Source: Erysipelotrichaceae bacterium (lineage in GTDB: Bacteria; Bacillota_I; Bacilli_A; Erysipelotrichales; Erysipelotrichaceae). Taken from it: DNA of 64,000 bases. The position numbers and the translations under genes were made by a program. A model generated the notes under the pieces. The model was given only the letters and a program-made list of their open reading frames with translations, had not been told where the DNA came from and ran no database searches. Shown here piece after piece: positions 52,876 through 61,532 of the stretch. Within the stretch, counting starts at the first letter, position 1. Every line of letters begins with the position of its first letter. The DNA is taken from the NCBI GenBank assembly GCA_017512285.1, contig JAFWGU010000038.1:62001-126000 (forward strand), written 5' to 3'.

Positions 52876-54267
52876 ATGGCACAGCACTACGATACAGTCA
52901 TAATCGGCTGCGGTGAAGCAGGATTATATGCCGCTTATGAACTGGTCCAGAAAGCACCTGACAACAAGATCCTGATCCTGGAAAAGGGCAAGGATCTGAA
53001 ACACAGAAAATGCCCGATAGTAGAGGGAAAGGTAAAGGAATGCATCAACTGCCCGACATGTGCGATCATGAACGGGTTCGGCGGTGCAGGCGCCTTCTCT
53101 GACGGTAAGTTTAATTTTACAACCGACTTCGGCGGCTGGCTGACAGACTTCATTGATCAGGAAGAGGTCATGGATCTGATCGAACACGTTGATACCATCA
53201 ACGTCAGATTCGGCGCTACCGAGGAGAGATTTACCACCAACAGCGACGAGGCCAGAAAACTCAAGAAGCTGGCACTGCAGAATGACCTGCACCTGCTCAA
53301 CGCTTCCTGCAAGCATCTGGGTACGGAAAACAACATCCGCATTCTCGGCAACATCTACGATTATCTTAAGCAGCACTGCGACATCAGATTCAATGCTGAG
53401 GTAAAGGCCATTAAGAAGGATCCGCTGACTGTTGAACTGAAGAACGGTGAAACCATCGACTGTGATTATCTGGTCGCAGCTCCGGGCAGAAGCGGTGCCG
53501 AATGGTTCAGCGAACAGTGCCGTAACGTCGGTCTCAACATCACCAACAATCAGGTAGACGTAGGTGTACGTGTTGAATTACCGGCAATCATCTTCCAGCA
53601 CATTACCGATGTCGTATATGAGTCAAAGCTGATCTTCCGTACGAAGCAGTACGGGGACAGGGTACGTACCTTCTGCATGAATCCGAACGGTCACGTCGTA
53701 ACGGAAAACGTTGACGGCATTCAGACCGTTAACGGCCACAGCTACAGTGATCCAAGCCTGCAGTCAGAGAACACCAACTTTGCTCTGCTGGTATCAAGCA
53801 GATTCACCAAGCCATTTAATGAACCGTATAAGTACGGCAAACACATTGCCTCACTTACCAACATGCTTGGCGGCGGGGTAATCGTTCAGAGATATGGAGA
53901 CCTGTTAAGAGGCAAGAGAACTACGGAACACCGCATGGCTACCTGTACGACCAGACCGACACTTAAGGCTGCTACTCCCGGCGATCTCTCACTGGCCATC
54001 CCAAAGCGTCAGCTGGATGACATCATTGAGATGATCGAAGCTCTCGACAAGATCGCACCGGGCACAGCCAACTATGATACGTTACTTTACGGTGCCGAGG
54101 TCAAGTTCTATTCCAGCAGAATTGAACTGAATGAAAATCTGGAGACGAAGATTCCTGGCTTCTTCGCCATCGGCGATGGGGCCGGCATAACCAGAGGACT
54201 GGCTCAGGCCGGGGCATCAGGTGTCAAGGTGGCCAGAGTAATAGCTGAAAGGTTTAACAAGAAATAA
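52876..54267 (+). CDS. FAD-dependent oxidoreductase (COG2509-like dehydrogenase)
   Basis: 463 aa. N-terminal FAD motif DTVIIGCGEAGLYAAYEL, then a conserved cysteine segment (CPIVEGKVKECINCPTCAIMNG) and GGAGAFSDGKFN, and C-terminal FFAIGDGAGITRGLAQAGASG. This matches the NAD(FAD)-utilising dehydrogenase group of COG2509, reaction unknown. The four cysteines might bind metal. Its stop overlaps the next start by one base. Confidence 0.88.
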   Translation: MAQHYDTVIIGCGEAGLYAAYELVQKAPDNKILILEKGKDLKHRKCPIVEGKVKECINCPTCAIMNGFGGAGAFSDGKFNFTTDFGGWLTDFIDQEEVMDLIEHVDTINVRFGATEERFTTNSDEARKLKKLALQNDLHLLNASCKHLGTENNIRILGNIYDYLKQHCDIRFNAEVKAIKKDPLTVELKNGETIDCDYLVAAPGRSGAEWFSEQCRNVGLNITNNQVDVGVRVELPAIIFQHITDVVYESKLIFRTKQYGDRVRTFCMNPNGHVVTENVDGIQTVNGHSYSDPSLQSENTNFALLVSSRFTKPFNEPYKYGKHIASLTNMLGGGVIVQRYGDLLRGKRTTEHRMATCTTRPTLKAATPGDLSLAIPKRQLDDIIEMIEALDKIAPGTANYDTLLYGAEVKFYSSRIELNENLETKIPGFFAIGDGAGITRGLAQAGASGVKVARVIAERFNKK

Positions 54268-54857
54268 TGCTGTATATAAATCAGAATGATTATCCGGACG
54301 TCAGTTATCCGACTAACGCCAGTGATCCTGAATCAAAATCCTATAAGGAAGGAACGATCGCATCTTCTGGATGCGGTCTTTGTTCTCTTTGCATGGTCGT
54401 TGATCAGCTTACGTTAAGAAAGCTGGATCTGATCGAGTGCCGTGATCTTTCAATTGCCAGTCAGGCCAATCTGAAGGTGGGTACCAACATGAAGGTACTT
54501 GGTCCGATCGTCGCTGAGATGTACGGACTGGATTTCGCCAGAAGCGAATCTGACGAGGAAATGATCGAATGCCTTAACAATGGGGGCAAGGTCATCATCA
54601 ATGTCGGCGGTGATCACGATGATTACATCGGCGTCTTCAGTGACGTTGGTCACTACATTACTGCCATCGGCATTGATCATGGTTACATAAAGATACTTGA
54701 CCCGGCTTACCGTAAGGGCAAGTATGACATAGAGGGCAGAAAGGGCAAGGTAACTGATAAGGACGGGATCCTTTTCACCACTGCCCAGGTTCTGCATGAG
54801 GATACGGAGAACAGAAGACCAAGGTACTATCTGTTCAGTAATGGAGTCAGTTTATGA
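54267..54857 (+). CDS. C39-like papain-fold peptidase domain protein
   Basis: 196 aa. Cys nucleophile likely in IASSGCGLCSLCMVVDQL, catalytic His in VGHYITAIGID and Asp in KILDPAYRKG: the Peptidase_C39_2 pattern. No signal peptide, so it is cytoplasmic or releases by another route. It sits between the oxidoreductase and an M20 peptidase with overlapping starts, suggesting joint use in peptide breakdown or processing. Confidence 0.82.
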   Translation: MLYINQNDYPDVSYPTNASDPESKSYKEGTIASSGCGLCSLCMVVDQLTLRKLDLIECRDLSIASQANLKVGTNMKVLGPIVAEMYGLDFARSESDEEMIECLNNGGKVIINVGGDHDDYIGVFSDVGHYITAIGIDHGYIKILDPAYRKGKYDIEGRKGKVTDKDGILFTTAQVLHEDTENRRPRYYLFSNGVSL

Positions 54858-55975
54858 TCGATAAGGAATTATATCTGAGAGAACTTGAGGAACTGGTAAA
54901 TGTTGACTGCGGTTCTCAGAACGTTGCCGGAATAAACGTCATAGCCGATAAGCTGACTGGATGGTATCAGGATATCGGCTGGCACGTCACAAGACATGAT
55001 CTGGGTGAAATGACCGGTCCATGTCTGGAAATAACCAACAAGCCCGGCTGTGATCACTATGACTACATGTTCATCGGCCACATGGATACTGTCTTCCCTG
55101 ATGGAACTGTCGCAAAGAGACCGTATAAGCGTGACGGCAATATCATCACCGGTCCGGGCAGTGAAGACATGAAGAACGGTGATCTGGCAATGCTGCACGT
55201 GGCCAGAAACCTGAGCAGGGAAGCTTTGGACAGATTAAGCATCTGCATGGTCTATAATCCTGATGAGGAGATCAGCAGCGTCTATTCCAAGGCCGTAGTT
55301 GATGAGATCGGCTCCCGCAGTAACGTGATATTCGTCATGGAGTCTGCTCAGAAACAGGGAATATCCCACTGCATCGGCAGAAAGGGCCGGCTGATGTATC
55401 ACATCAGAGTTCACGGCAAGGCAGGTCATGCCGGCTACATCTACAAGGTCGATGTTGCCAATGCCATAGAGACCCTGGCCAATTACATTGTGGAAATACA
55501 GAAACTCGGCAGCCGTGAGAAGGGAACGACCGTAAACGTAGGAGTGATCAGCGGCGGTACGGCAGTCAATGTCGTTCCGGAAGAAGCTGAGCTGAAAGTG
55601 GAAATGCGCTTTACCTGCGTTGAGGAGCAGGAAAGGATCGAAAGGAGCATTGATGAACTTCTTAGCAGGGAATTTGTCCCTGGTACCAGAGGAGAAGTCG
55701 TCAGCAAGGCTCTTCAGCCATCCTGGACCCAGAGCGAGAAGGGTAAGGCATTCATAGAAAAGGTCGCTGAAATTGCGAAGAGAAATGATCTGCCGTTTGA
55801 GACTCACGAAAGAGGCGGTCTGTCAGATGCCAATCATCTGTCAGCTTACTGTCCGGTAATAATGGACGGCATGGGACCCTTTGGTGAGTTTGCTCACAGC
55901 GAAAGAGAATATACGACGCTGGAATCCTTTGAGCCGTGCGTCAGACTGCTAACATGCATATTGGAACAGATTTAA
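54854..55975 (+). CDS. M20-family metallopeptidase/deacylase
   Basis: 373 aa. Two-metal M20 motifs: FIGHMDTVFPDG, GPGSEDMKNGD, catalytic Glu pair in PDEEISS, and the lid domain with HGKAGHAG. Resembles carboxypeptidase G2/ArgE-like deacylases that release amino acids from peptides or N-acyl compounds. Overlaps the C39-like gene by four bases. Confidence 0.9.
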   Translation: MIDKELYLRELEELVNVDCGSQNVAGINVIADKLTGWYQDIGWHVTRHDLGEMTGPCLEITNKPGCDHYDYMFIGHMDTVFPDGTVAKRPYKRDGNIITGPGSEDMKNGDLAMLHVARNLSREALDRLSICMVYNPDEEISSVYSKAVVDEIGSRSNVIFVMESAQKQGISHCIGRKGRLMYHIRVHGKAGHAGYIYKVDVANAIETLANYIVEIQKLGSREKGTTVNVGVISGGTAVNVVPEEAELKVEMRFTCVEEQERIERSIDELLSREFVPGTRGEVVSKALQPSWTQSEKGKAFIEKVAEIAKRNDLPFETHERGGLSDANHLSAYCPVIMDGMGPFGEFAHSEREYTTLESFEPCVRLLTCILEQI

Positions 55976-55987
55976 TGAGGTGTAGTG

Positions 55988-57412
55988 ATGTTCAGGTCAG
56001 TTAAGGAAGTACAGGAATTCATTAAGAAGAATGACGTAAGATACGTTGATTTCAAGATGTCAGATCTCAAGGGCCGCTGGAGGCACTTGAGCATTCCGGC
56101 AGAGAGATTTGACGAAGATACGGTAAGAGAGGGAATAGGCTTTGACGGTTCCAACTACGGTTATGCCAAGGTTGAAAACAGTGACATGGTCTTCATTCCT
56201 GATCTGTCGACGGCTGTCATTGATCCGTTTATTGAGGATAAGACGCTGACGATGATCGGTGACGTCATGGTGATCGACAGTCCCAACAGGCCGTTTGATC
56301 AGTATCCCCGTAACGTTGCCAGGGCAGCCATTGAATACATGAAGAAGATGGGTGTTGCCGATGAGATGATCATCGGGCCTGAATACGAGTTCCATGTATT
56401 TGACAGCGTTACCCGCAAGGTCACGCCGGATGAGGTAGGCTACAGACTCAGAAGCCATGAATCCTACTGGAGCAGCGACAGTGATGTAAGCCTGGGCTTC
56501 CATAACGGACGTACGGACGGCTATCATGCCGTAATGCCGAATGATTCAACGGCTAACCTGAGAAATGAGATCTGTGATAACATGACCACATTCGGCTGTG
56601 AGGTCAAGTATCACCATCACGAGGTCGGCGGATCAGGTCAGCTGGAGATCGAAGTCAATCTCGGCGAAATGCTGAAACTGGCGGATGATACGATGTCTGC
56701 CAAGTACATCATCAGAAATACCGCTGTTAAAAACGGCAGGACCGCTACGATGATGCCTAAGCCGATATACGGCGAGGCTGGTAACGGCATGCACGTGCAC
56801 ATGTTACTGAAGAAGGATGGCGTAAACATCTTTTATGAAAAGGGCAGTTACGGCAATCTCAGTCAGACGGCCATGTACTTCATTGGCGGCTTATTGAAAC
56901 ACGTAAGAGCCTTATGCGCCATTACCAATCCTTCAACGAATTCATACAAGAGATTACTGCCGGGCTTTGAGGCACCGGTTACCGTCGGATATGCCACGGC
57001 CAACAGAAGCGCCGTTATCAGAATTCCGGGTTATGTTAAATCTCCTGACAAGGTACGCTTTGAATTGAGAAATCCTGATGCCACCTGTAATCCGTATTAT
57101 GCCTATGCGGCAATACTGATGGCAGGTCTTGACGGCATTAACAATAAGATCGATCCGGCAGATCACAACTGGGGTCCGTTTGACTTCAACCTGTATACTC
57201 TCAGCAGTAAGAAAAAGGCAGGACTGGAACATCTGCCTTCATCTCTGGAAGAAGCCATAAGGGAATTAAGGAAGGATCATGACTTCCTGACCGCAAATGG
57301 CGTATTCCCTGAAAGTCTGATCGAAACCTGGATCGAATCACTTGAAAAGGATATTGCCAGAGTAAACAATATCCCTCATCCTGCTGAATTTGATCTGTAC
57401 TACGATCTATGA
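55988..57412 (+). CDS. glnA: Type I glutamine synthetase
   Basis: 474 aa from the ATG at 55988 with GAGGTG upstream (an in-frame GTG three bases earlier overlaps the same site). It makes glutamine from glutamate, ammonia and ATP. Seen: GFDGSNYGYAKVENSDM, GPEYEFHVF, HHHEVGGSGQLEIEV, MPKPIYGEAGNGMHVHM, NPSTNSYKRLLPGFEAPV and RFELRNPDATCNPYYAYAAILMAGL. The adenylylation region reads NLYTLS where regulated enzymes have NLYDLP. Gene ends overlap the YeiL-like gene convergently by six bases, with no terminator between. Confidence 0.95.
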   Translation: MFRSVKEVQEFIKKNDVRYVDFKMSDLKGRWRHLSIPAERFDEDTVREGIGFDGSNYGYAKVENSDMVFIPDLSTAVIDPFIEDKTLTMIGDVMVIDSPNRPFDQYPRNVARAAIEYMKKMGVADEMIIGPEYEFHVFDSVTRKVTPDEVGYRLRSHESYWSSDSDVSLGFHNGRTDGYHAVMPNDSTANLRNEICDNMTTFGCEVKYHHHEVGGSGQLEIEVNLGEMLKLADDTMSAKYIIRNTAVKNGRTATMMPKPIYGEAGNGMHVHMLLKKDGVNIFYEKGSYGNLSQTAMYFIGGLLKHVRALCAITNPSTNSYKRLLPGFEAPVTVGYATANRSAVIRIPGYVKSPDKVRFELRNPDATCNPYYAYAAILMAGLDGINNKIDPADHNWGPFDFNLYTLSSKKKAGLEHLPSSLEEAIRELRKDHDFLTANGVFPESLIETWIESLEKDIARVNNIPHPAEFDLYYDL

Positions 57413-58081
57413 GAAGACGTTAAGTGAATTTACAAGCTTATCGAGAACATCACGTCTTGTGATGTAGTAGGTAAGCTTTTCTTTTCGCAGCGTACCCTCA
57501 TCGACCAGTTTCTTCATTATCTTTTCCAGATGCCGGTAGGAAACACCCAGCGATTCGGAGATGACGGTCTTCTTGATCCTGAAGACGTCGCCGTTACTGT
57601 TGTCGAGAATGAACTTGGCCAGCCGGTATTCCAATGGGAAGGAAATGTGGTGAGCCAGAACCAGCGCGGTCTTTCTTTCCTTGTCTACCAGTGAAGAACA
57701 CAGATGGTAGAGAAAGCTGACATCGTTAAGAATGATGTCACGGCATTTTCCTGTGTCGATGGCAATGCAGGTGCATTCGGTAAGGGCATCGACGTTGAAC
57801 GGACTGTCGTTCTTGATCAGTTCGATCTCTCCGATCAGGCAGGGACCGCTAAGGGTGTTGATGATGACCGTGCGGCCGTTTTCCATTATGGCGCTGACCT
57901 GACATCTTCCGGAATAAAGGTAATAGAGGTACTCTGACTTTTCGCCTAGGAAGATCACGTTCTCCCCGGGAGAAAATCTTACGGCATGGGCAAATCTGTC
58001 AGTCTTGTCTGAAAAAAACTGCCTGTACTGCTGGGAACATGTTATCTGTCTGAATAGTCTGTCATTCTTTATTGTTTTCAT
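57407..58081 (-). CDS. Crp/Fnr-family regulator, YeiL-like
   Basis: 224 aa. N-terminal cNMP-binding beta-roll (about 30-135: FSPGENVIFLGEKSEYLYYLYSGRC and GPCLIGEIELI), dimer helix, then a C-terminal winged helix (about 165-215: KTVISESLGVSYRHLEKIMKKL). Resembles E. coli YeiL, a Crp-like regulator encoded beside the nucleoside hydrolase gene rihB. The gene here also faces a nucleoside hydrolase, which supports the comparison. No Shine-Dalgarno is evident before the ATG. Confidence 0.85.
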   Translation of the reverse strand: MKTIKNDRLFRQITCSQQYRQFFSDKTDRFAHAVRFSPGENVIFLGEKSEYLYYLYSGRCQVSAIMENGRTVIINTLSGPCLIGEIELIKNDSPFNVDALTECTCIAIDTGKCRDIILNDVSFLYHLCSSLVDKERKTALVLAHHISFPLEYRLAKFILDNSNGDVFRIKKTVISESLGVSYRHLEKIMKKLVDEGTLRKEKLTYYITRRDVLDKLVNSLNVFS

Positions 58082-58095
58082 AAAAATACGTCATT

Positions 58096-58117
58096 TATCC
58101 TATTTACCTATATCCTA
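58096..58117. repeat. Direct repeat TATCCTA in the regulator/hydrolase divergent region
   Basis: TATCCTA at 58096-58102 and again at 58111-58117, 15 bases apart, just upstream of the -10 of the hydrolase gene. Possible binding site for the adjacent regulator, though Crp/Fnr sites are usually inverted repeats. Confidence 0.35.
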
Positions 58118-58123
58118 ACATAC

Positions 58124-58129
58124 TATAAT
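58124..58129 (+). promoter_or_regulatory. -10 element of the nucleoside hydrolase gene
   Basis: Perfect TATAAT 25 bases before the ATG at 58155; no good -35, as expected if an activator is needed. Confidence 0.5.
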
Positions 58130-58154
58130 CTGCTTGAAAACAAGGAGAGACAAC

Positions 58155-59084
58155 ATGGAAAAGGTAAAGATGATATTAGACTGTGATACGGGACATGATG
58201 ATGCGATAGCTCTTATGGTAGCTGCCAGACATCCTCAGATCGACTTACTGGGCGTAACGGTGGTAGCCGGCAATCAGGTTCTGGAAAAAACTCTGCCCAA
58301 CACTCTCAGTGTATGCCAGCATCTAAATCTTGACGTTCCGGTATACGGCGGCATGAGCAAGCCGATGGTAAGAGATCAGATCACTGCCGGTGACATTCAC
58401 GGTAAAAGCGGCCTCGACGGTCCCGTCTTTGAACCGCTGGTAAGAGAAGCTGAGAAGAAGCATGCCGTTAATTTCATCATCGATACCCTGATGGAGTCAG
58501 ACGGTGACATTACCCTGGTACCGGTCGGTCCGCTGACAAACATCGCCATGGCCATAAGATTACAGCCGGCAATCACTAAGAAGATCAGAAGGATCGTACT
58601 GATGGGTGGCGCCGTCGGACTTGGCAACTGCACACCGGCAGCTGAGTTCAACATCTACGCTGACCCTGAGGCTGCCCATGTCGTACTGACATCCGGGGTT
58701 CCAATAGTAATGATGCCTCTGGATCTGACCAATACCGCTCTGGCTGACATGAAGATCATTGAGAGAATGGAAGCCATCGGTAACAGGGCCGGAAAGCTGT
58801 TTGGCGACATCATGCGCTTTACGCTGAAGAGTCAGGCACTCAATGGCTTATCTGCCGGACCTGTTCATGACGTTACGGCAGTCACCTATCTGGTGGTACC
58901 GGAAATCTATCATACCAAGGACATGCATGTGGATGTGGAGCTTGACAAGGGATTAGGCTACGGCAGAACGATATGTGACGTCAATGACAGATACCATGCA
59001 GAAAAGAACGTTACCGTAGGCCTGAGCCTGGATCTTGATAAGTTCTGGGATCTGGTTGAGGAAACCTTAAGAAGACATGAATAA
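58155..59084 (+). CDS. Nucleoside hydrolase, IUNH family (YeiL-linked)
   Basis: 309 aa from the ATG at 58155 with AAGGAGAG upstream (the in-frame TTG at 58134 would overlap the transcript start). [13 protein letters not shown] calcium site, [53 protein letters not shown] and VHDVTAV all present. [11 protein letters not shown] is shared with the minus-strand hydrolase at 18.6 kb and with pyrimidine-preferring Rih proteins. Confidence 0.92.
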   Translation: MEKVKMILDCDTGHDDAIALMVAARHPQIDLLGVTVVAGNQVLEKTLPNTLSVCQHLNLDVPVYGGMSKPMVRDQITAGDIHGKSGLDGPVFEPLVREAEKKHAVNFIIDTLMESDGDITLVPVGPLTNIAMAIRLQPAITKKIRRIVLMGGAVGLGNCTPAAEFNIYADPEAAHVVLTSGVPIVMMPLDLTNTALADMKIIERMEAIGNRAGKLFGDIMRFTLKSQALNGLSAGPVHDVTAVTYLVVPEIYHTKDMHVDVELDKGLGYGRTICDVNDRYHAEKNVTVGLSLDLDKFWDLVEETLRRHE

Positions 59085-59108
59085 CAGACGAAAGTCTGTT
59101 ATTTTCTT
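59080..59108 (+). terminator. Terminator of the YeiL-linked hydrolase
   Basis: Ten-base-pair stem AATAACAGAC/GTCTGTTATT (59080-59089 with 59094-59103) with a GAAA tetraloop, then TTCTTT. The stop codon lies in the stem. Confidence 0.9.
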
Positions 59109-59149
59109 TCCAATAATTGTAAAATACATTTAGATGCGAGGTGAAAATA

Positions 59150-59521
59150 ATGAATTTATTAACAGCAGGCATACTGGCATATGTCGGTTCACAGGTATAT
59201 CAGAGTCTTAAGAAAAAGGCCTTTACTCTGACTGTCGCCGTCCCGAGAGGATGGGTCGAAGTTGATGAAGGCATGTTCAGAGCAACCAGAAGTGACAGAG
59301 CATTCGTCATTCTGCACAAGACACCGGAAGAAGTACTGGCCGAAAGCCAGCACTATCAGGCTCTCAAGTCATCACTGCCGGGCAAGATGGTGCAGAAGGA
59401 TGACAATACCTTCGTTTATTTCTACATTGACCAGAAGAACGATCAGGGTTACGTACTTGGTTTCAGCAACATGAACATCGCTGAGATCACGTTACTGTGC
59501 TCATCGATCAAGCCGGTATAG
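59150..59521 (+). CDS. Small protein with N-terminal hydrophobic segment, unknown
   Basis: 123 aa from the ATG at 59150, with GAGGTG before it. A short N-terminal hydrophobic segment (about 1-18) is followed by a lysine-rich stretch (KKKAF) and a beta-rich domain (VPRGWVEVDEGMFRA...). I do not recognise it; a small lipid- or membrane-associated domain is all that can be said. It stands between two nucleoside-linked genes and is read with the ECF gene that begins eight bases later. Confidence 0.7.
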   Translation: MNLLTAGILAYVGSQVYQSLKKKAFTLTVAVPRGWVEVDEGMFRATRSDRAFVILHKTPEEVLAESQHYQALKSSLPGKMVQKDDNTFVYFYIDQKNDQGYVLGFSNMNIAEITLLCSSIKPV

Positions 59522-59529
59522 CAAGTAAG

Positions 59530-60006
59530 ATGAACAATAAGAAGATCGCCTACTACGGCATGGGGATAGCGCTTTACGTGGTCCTGTCCCTGACCATCAA
59601 GATACCGCTGATAAACCACATCAAGACAGACTTCGGTTATGTCGTCTTCGGAGCGTTTCTGAATCTGTTTGGTGCTGAGGCAACGATAGTCGGTGTAGCC
59701 GGCTGCATCCTCAGCAACATGTTAACGGGCGGCTCATTCCCGATCGGCTGGATAATCGGCCAGCTGTTCATTGGAATCAGCTGCGGTCTGTTCTTCAGAA
59801 AGACAGATAAGATGTGGCTTAAGATACTGTTCGCAATAGCGTCCGTATTCATTGGCATTGCGGTCATCAAGACAGCCGTTGAGGTGATCTTCTTTAATCT
59901 GGCCTTAGAGGCAAAAATAATCAGAAGCCTGGTAGCCTTCGTGGCTGATGCCATTCCGATGGCGCTGGGATTATTGATAAGCACCAAGATCAAAGTCAGG
60001 GAGTAA
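59530..60006 (+). CDS. ECF transporter substrate-binding (S) component
   Basis: 158 aa from the ATG at 59530. Six hydrophobic helices; begins with a basic KKIAYYGMGIALYVVLSLTI stretch, the usual first helix of ECF S components with an Ala/Gly-rich face for the EcfT module. The energising EcfA/EcfT genes are not here and are normally shared. Next to a nucleoside hydrolase gene (four bases apart), so I infer a nucleoside or nucleobase/ribose substrate. Confidence 0.8.
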   Translation: MNNKKIAYYGMGIALYVVLSLTIKIPLINHIKTDFGYVVFGAFLNLFGAEATIVGVAGCILSNMLTGGSFPIGWIIGQLFIGISCGLFFRKTDKMWLKILFAIASVFIGIAVIKTAVEVIFFNLALEAKIIRSLVAFVADAIPMALGLLISTKIKVRE

Positions 60007-60009
60007 CAT

Positions 60010-60954
60010 ATGAGAACAAAGGTAATACTGGACGTGGATACCGGAATCGATGACGCCTTAGCCATCGCTTTTCTTTTAGGAAAGAAGGAAGTCGATGTCA
60101 TTGGCATTACCACCTGTTTCGGCAACGTGACCGTACAGACGGCTACTGAGAATACGCTGAATCTGTTACATCTTCTGGGAAGAGATGATATTAAGGTATA
60201 CCCCGGGGCAGACAGACCCTGGAGCGGCAGGGAGTGGATCATCGGTGAACACCTTCACAGGATCCACGGTTATAACGGCATCGGAAACGTCGAACTGGAC
60301 AGAAGTCTGAATGAAGCCGAGAAGATCACTGCCTGGCAGTTCATGGCGGAATCAGCCAGAAGATACGGTGATGAACTCATGCTCATATGCGTAGGTCCTT
60401 TGACCAATCTGGCTAATGCCATCAGACTGGATAAAGAAGCCATCGCTTCCTGTCAGAGGATCACCCTCATGGATGGGGCATTGACCGTCAGCGGCAACAT
60501 CTCGCCATATGCCGAGGCTAATGTATATAATGACAGCGAAGCAGCTGAATATGTGTTATCCAGCGGCATTGACGTGAACATGATCGGTCTGGACGTTACC
60601 CTGCAGACCATAGTTACGGACAGGGAATTAGGGTTCTGGCAGACTCTGAATACCCTTAAGAGCAGGAAGCTGTTTGAGATAGCTGCTTACTATTACTTCA
60701 ATGAATTCAAGGAAGTAAAGGGCGGGGCGCTGCATGACCCGCTGGCTGTTGAGGCTGCGGTAAATCCTGAAATAGCCGACGACTGGCTGAGGATCAATCT
60801 GACCGTTGATCAGGAAGGCGTTACCAGAGGCAGGATCCATACGACCAAGGAATTAATGAGCAGGGAACATAAGAATGTCAGTTATGCACTGAACGTTGAC
60901 GCGGATACTTTCATTAAGAGATTCGCCGATACGGTGAGTGAAGTGCTGAAATAG
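60010..60954 (+). CDS. Nucleoside hydrolase, IUNH family (ECF-linked)
   Basis: 314 aa. ILDVDTGIDDALA calcium site, VGPLTNLANAI, TLMDGALTVSGNISPYAEANVYND, MIGLDVTLQTIVT and LHDPLAV. MDG replaces the usual MGG glycine pair in the middle motif, a mild departure. YNGIGNVEL stands where others have GLDGP, so substrate choice may differ. GGGAG precedes the ATG. Confidence 0.9.
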   Translation: MRTKVILDVDTGIDDALAIAFLLGKKEVDVIGITTCFGNVTVQTATENTLNLLHLLGRDDIKVYPGADRPWSGREWIIGEHLHRIHGYNGIGNVELDRSLNEAEKITAWQFMAESARRYGDELMLICVGPLTNLANAIRLDKEAIASCQRITLMDGALTVSGNISPYAEANVYNDSEAAEYVLSSGIDVNMIGLDVTLQTIVTDRELGFWQTLNTLKSRKLFEIAAYYYFNEFKEVKGGALHDPLAVEAAVNPEIADDWLRINLTVDQEGVTRGRIHTTKELMSREHKNVSYALNVDADTFIKRFADTVSEVLK

Positions 60955-60971
60955 AATCTGAGAGGATCATC

Positions 60972-61454
60972 ATGACGGTATCGTTCAGAAGAATGACGGA
61001 TGAGGAATATGAAGTCTTTTACCGCTGGAGCGTCAGGAATCAGGCAGAAGAACTGGCTGAAGAGCTGAAGATGTCTATAGACAGGGCTATGGCAGAGGCG
61101 GAAAAAGAGATCGGGGAAATGTTGCCGCAGGGAAAAGACAGCGAAAACAGTCAGCTCATGACCGTGCTGGCTGATGAGGAAAACGTCGGGTTCATCTGGT
61201 TTCTGTATGAGGAAACGGAAGGCCGCAGACAGTGTTTCCTGTGCGAGTTGGCCATCTGGGAAAAGTACCGTCGGAAGGGATACGGGCAATCAGCCCTGCA
61301 GTTCATGGAAGAGAAGGCCGGGGAAGACGGCATACGGGAGTGTGTTCTGTTTGTCAGAAACGACAATCAGGAAGCTGTGAAACTGTATGAAAAATGCGGT
61401 TATCATGTTCTGAGGGAACACGGTTACGGCAGATACATGAATAAGACATTGTGA
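60972..61454 (+). CDS. GNAT N-acetyltransferase
   Basis: 160 aa. Acetyl-CoA pocket EKYRRKGYGQSALQFMEEKA (R/Q-x-x-G-x-G/A) and ECVLFVRNDNQEAVKLYEKCGYHVL typical of the fold. Substrate unknown. GAGG precedes the ATG. Confidence 0.88.
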   Translation: MTVSFRRMTDEEYEVFYRWSVRNQAEELAEELKMSIDRAMAEAEKEIGEMLPQGKDSENSQLMTVLADEENVGFIWFLYEETEGRRQCFLCELAIWEKYRRKGYGQSALQFMEEKAGEDGIRECVLFVRNDNQEAVKLYEKCGYHVLREHGYGRYMNKTL

Positions 61455-61455
61455 A

Positions 61456-61480
61456 GCGGGTGGATAACGCCTGCTTTTTG
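61456..61480 (+). terminator. Terminator before the deaminase-like gene
   Basis: Seven-base-pair stem with two G-U pairs, GCGGGTG/CGCCTGC (61456-61462 with 61468-61474), then TTTTTG. Confidence 0.75.
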
Positions 61481-61485
61481 TTAAC

Positions 61486-61514
61486 TTGTTAAAAAGCTGT
61501 AAATAGTGTATTAT
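61486..61514 (+). promoter_or_regulatory. Promoter of the deaminase-like gene
   Basis: TTGTTA (61486-61491), 17-base spacer, TATTAT (61509-61514). Confidence 0.55.
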
Positions 61515-61532
61515 GCTGAAAAGGAATTAAAT

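Noticed and set aside
58082-58154. Fnr or Crp consensus site between the YeiL-like gene and the hydrolase
   Set aside because: No TTGAT-N4-ATCAA or TGTGA-N6-TCACA palindrome is present; only the weak TATCCTA direct repeat.
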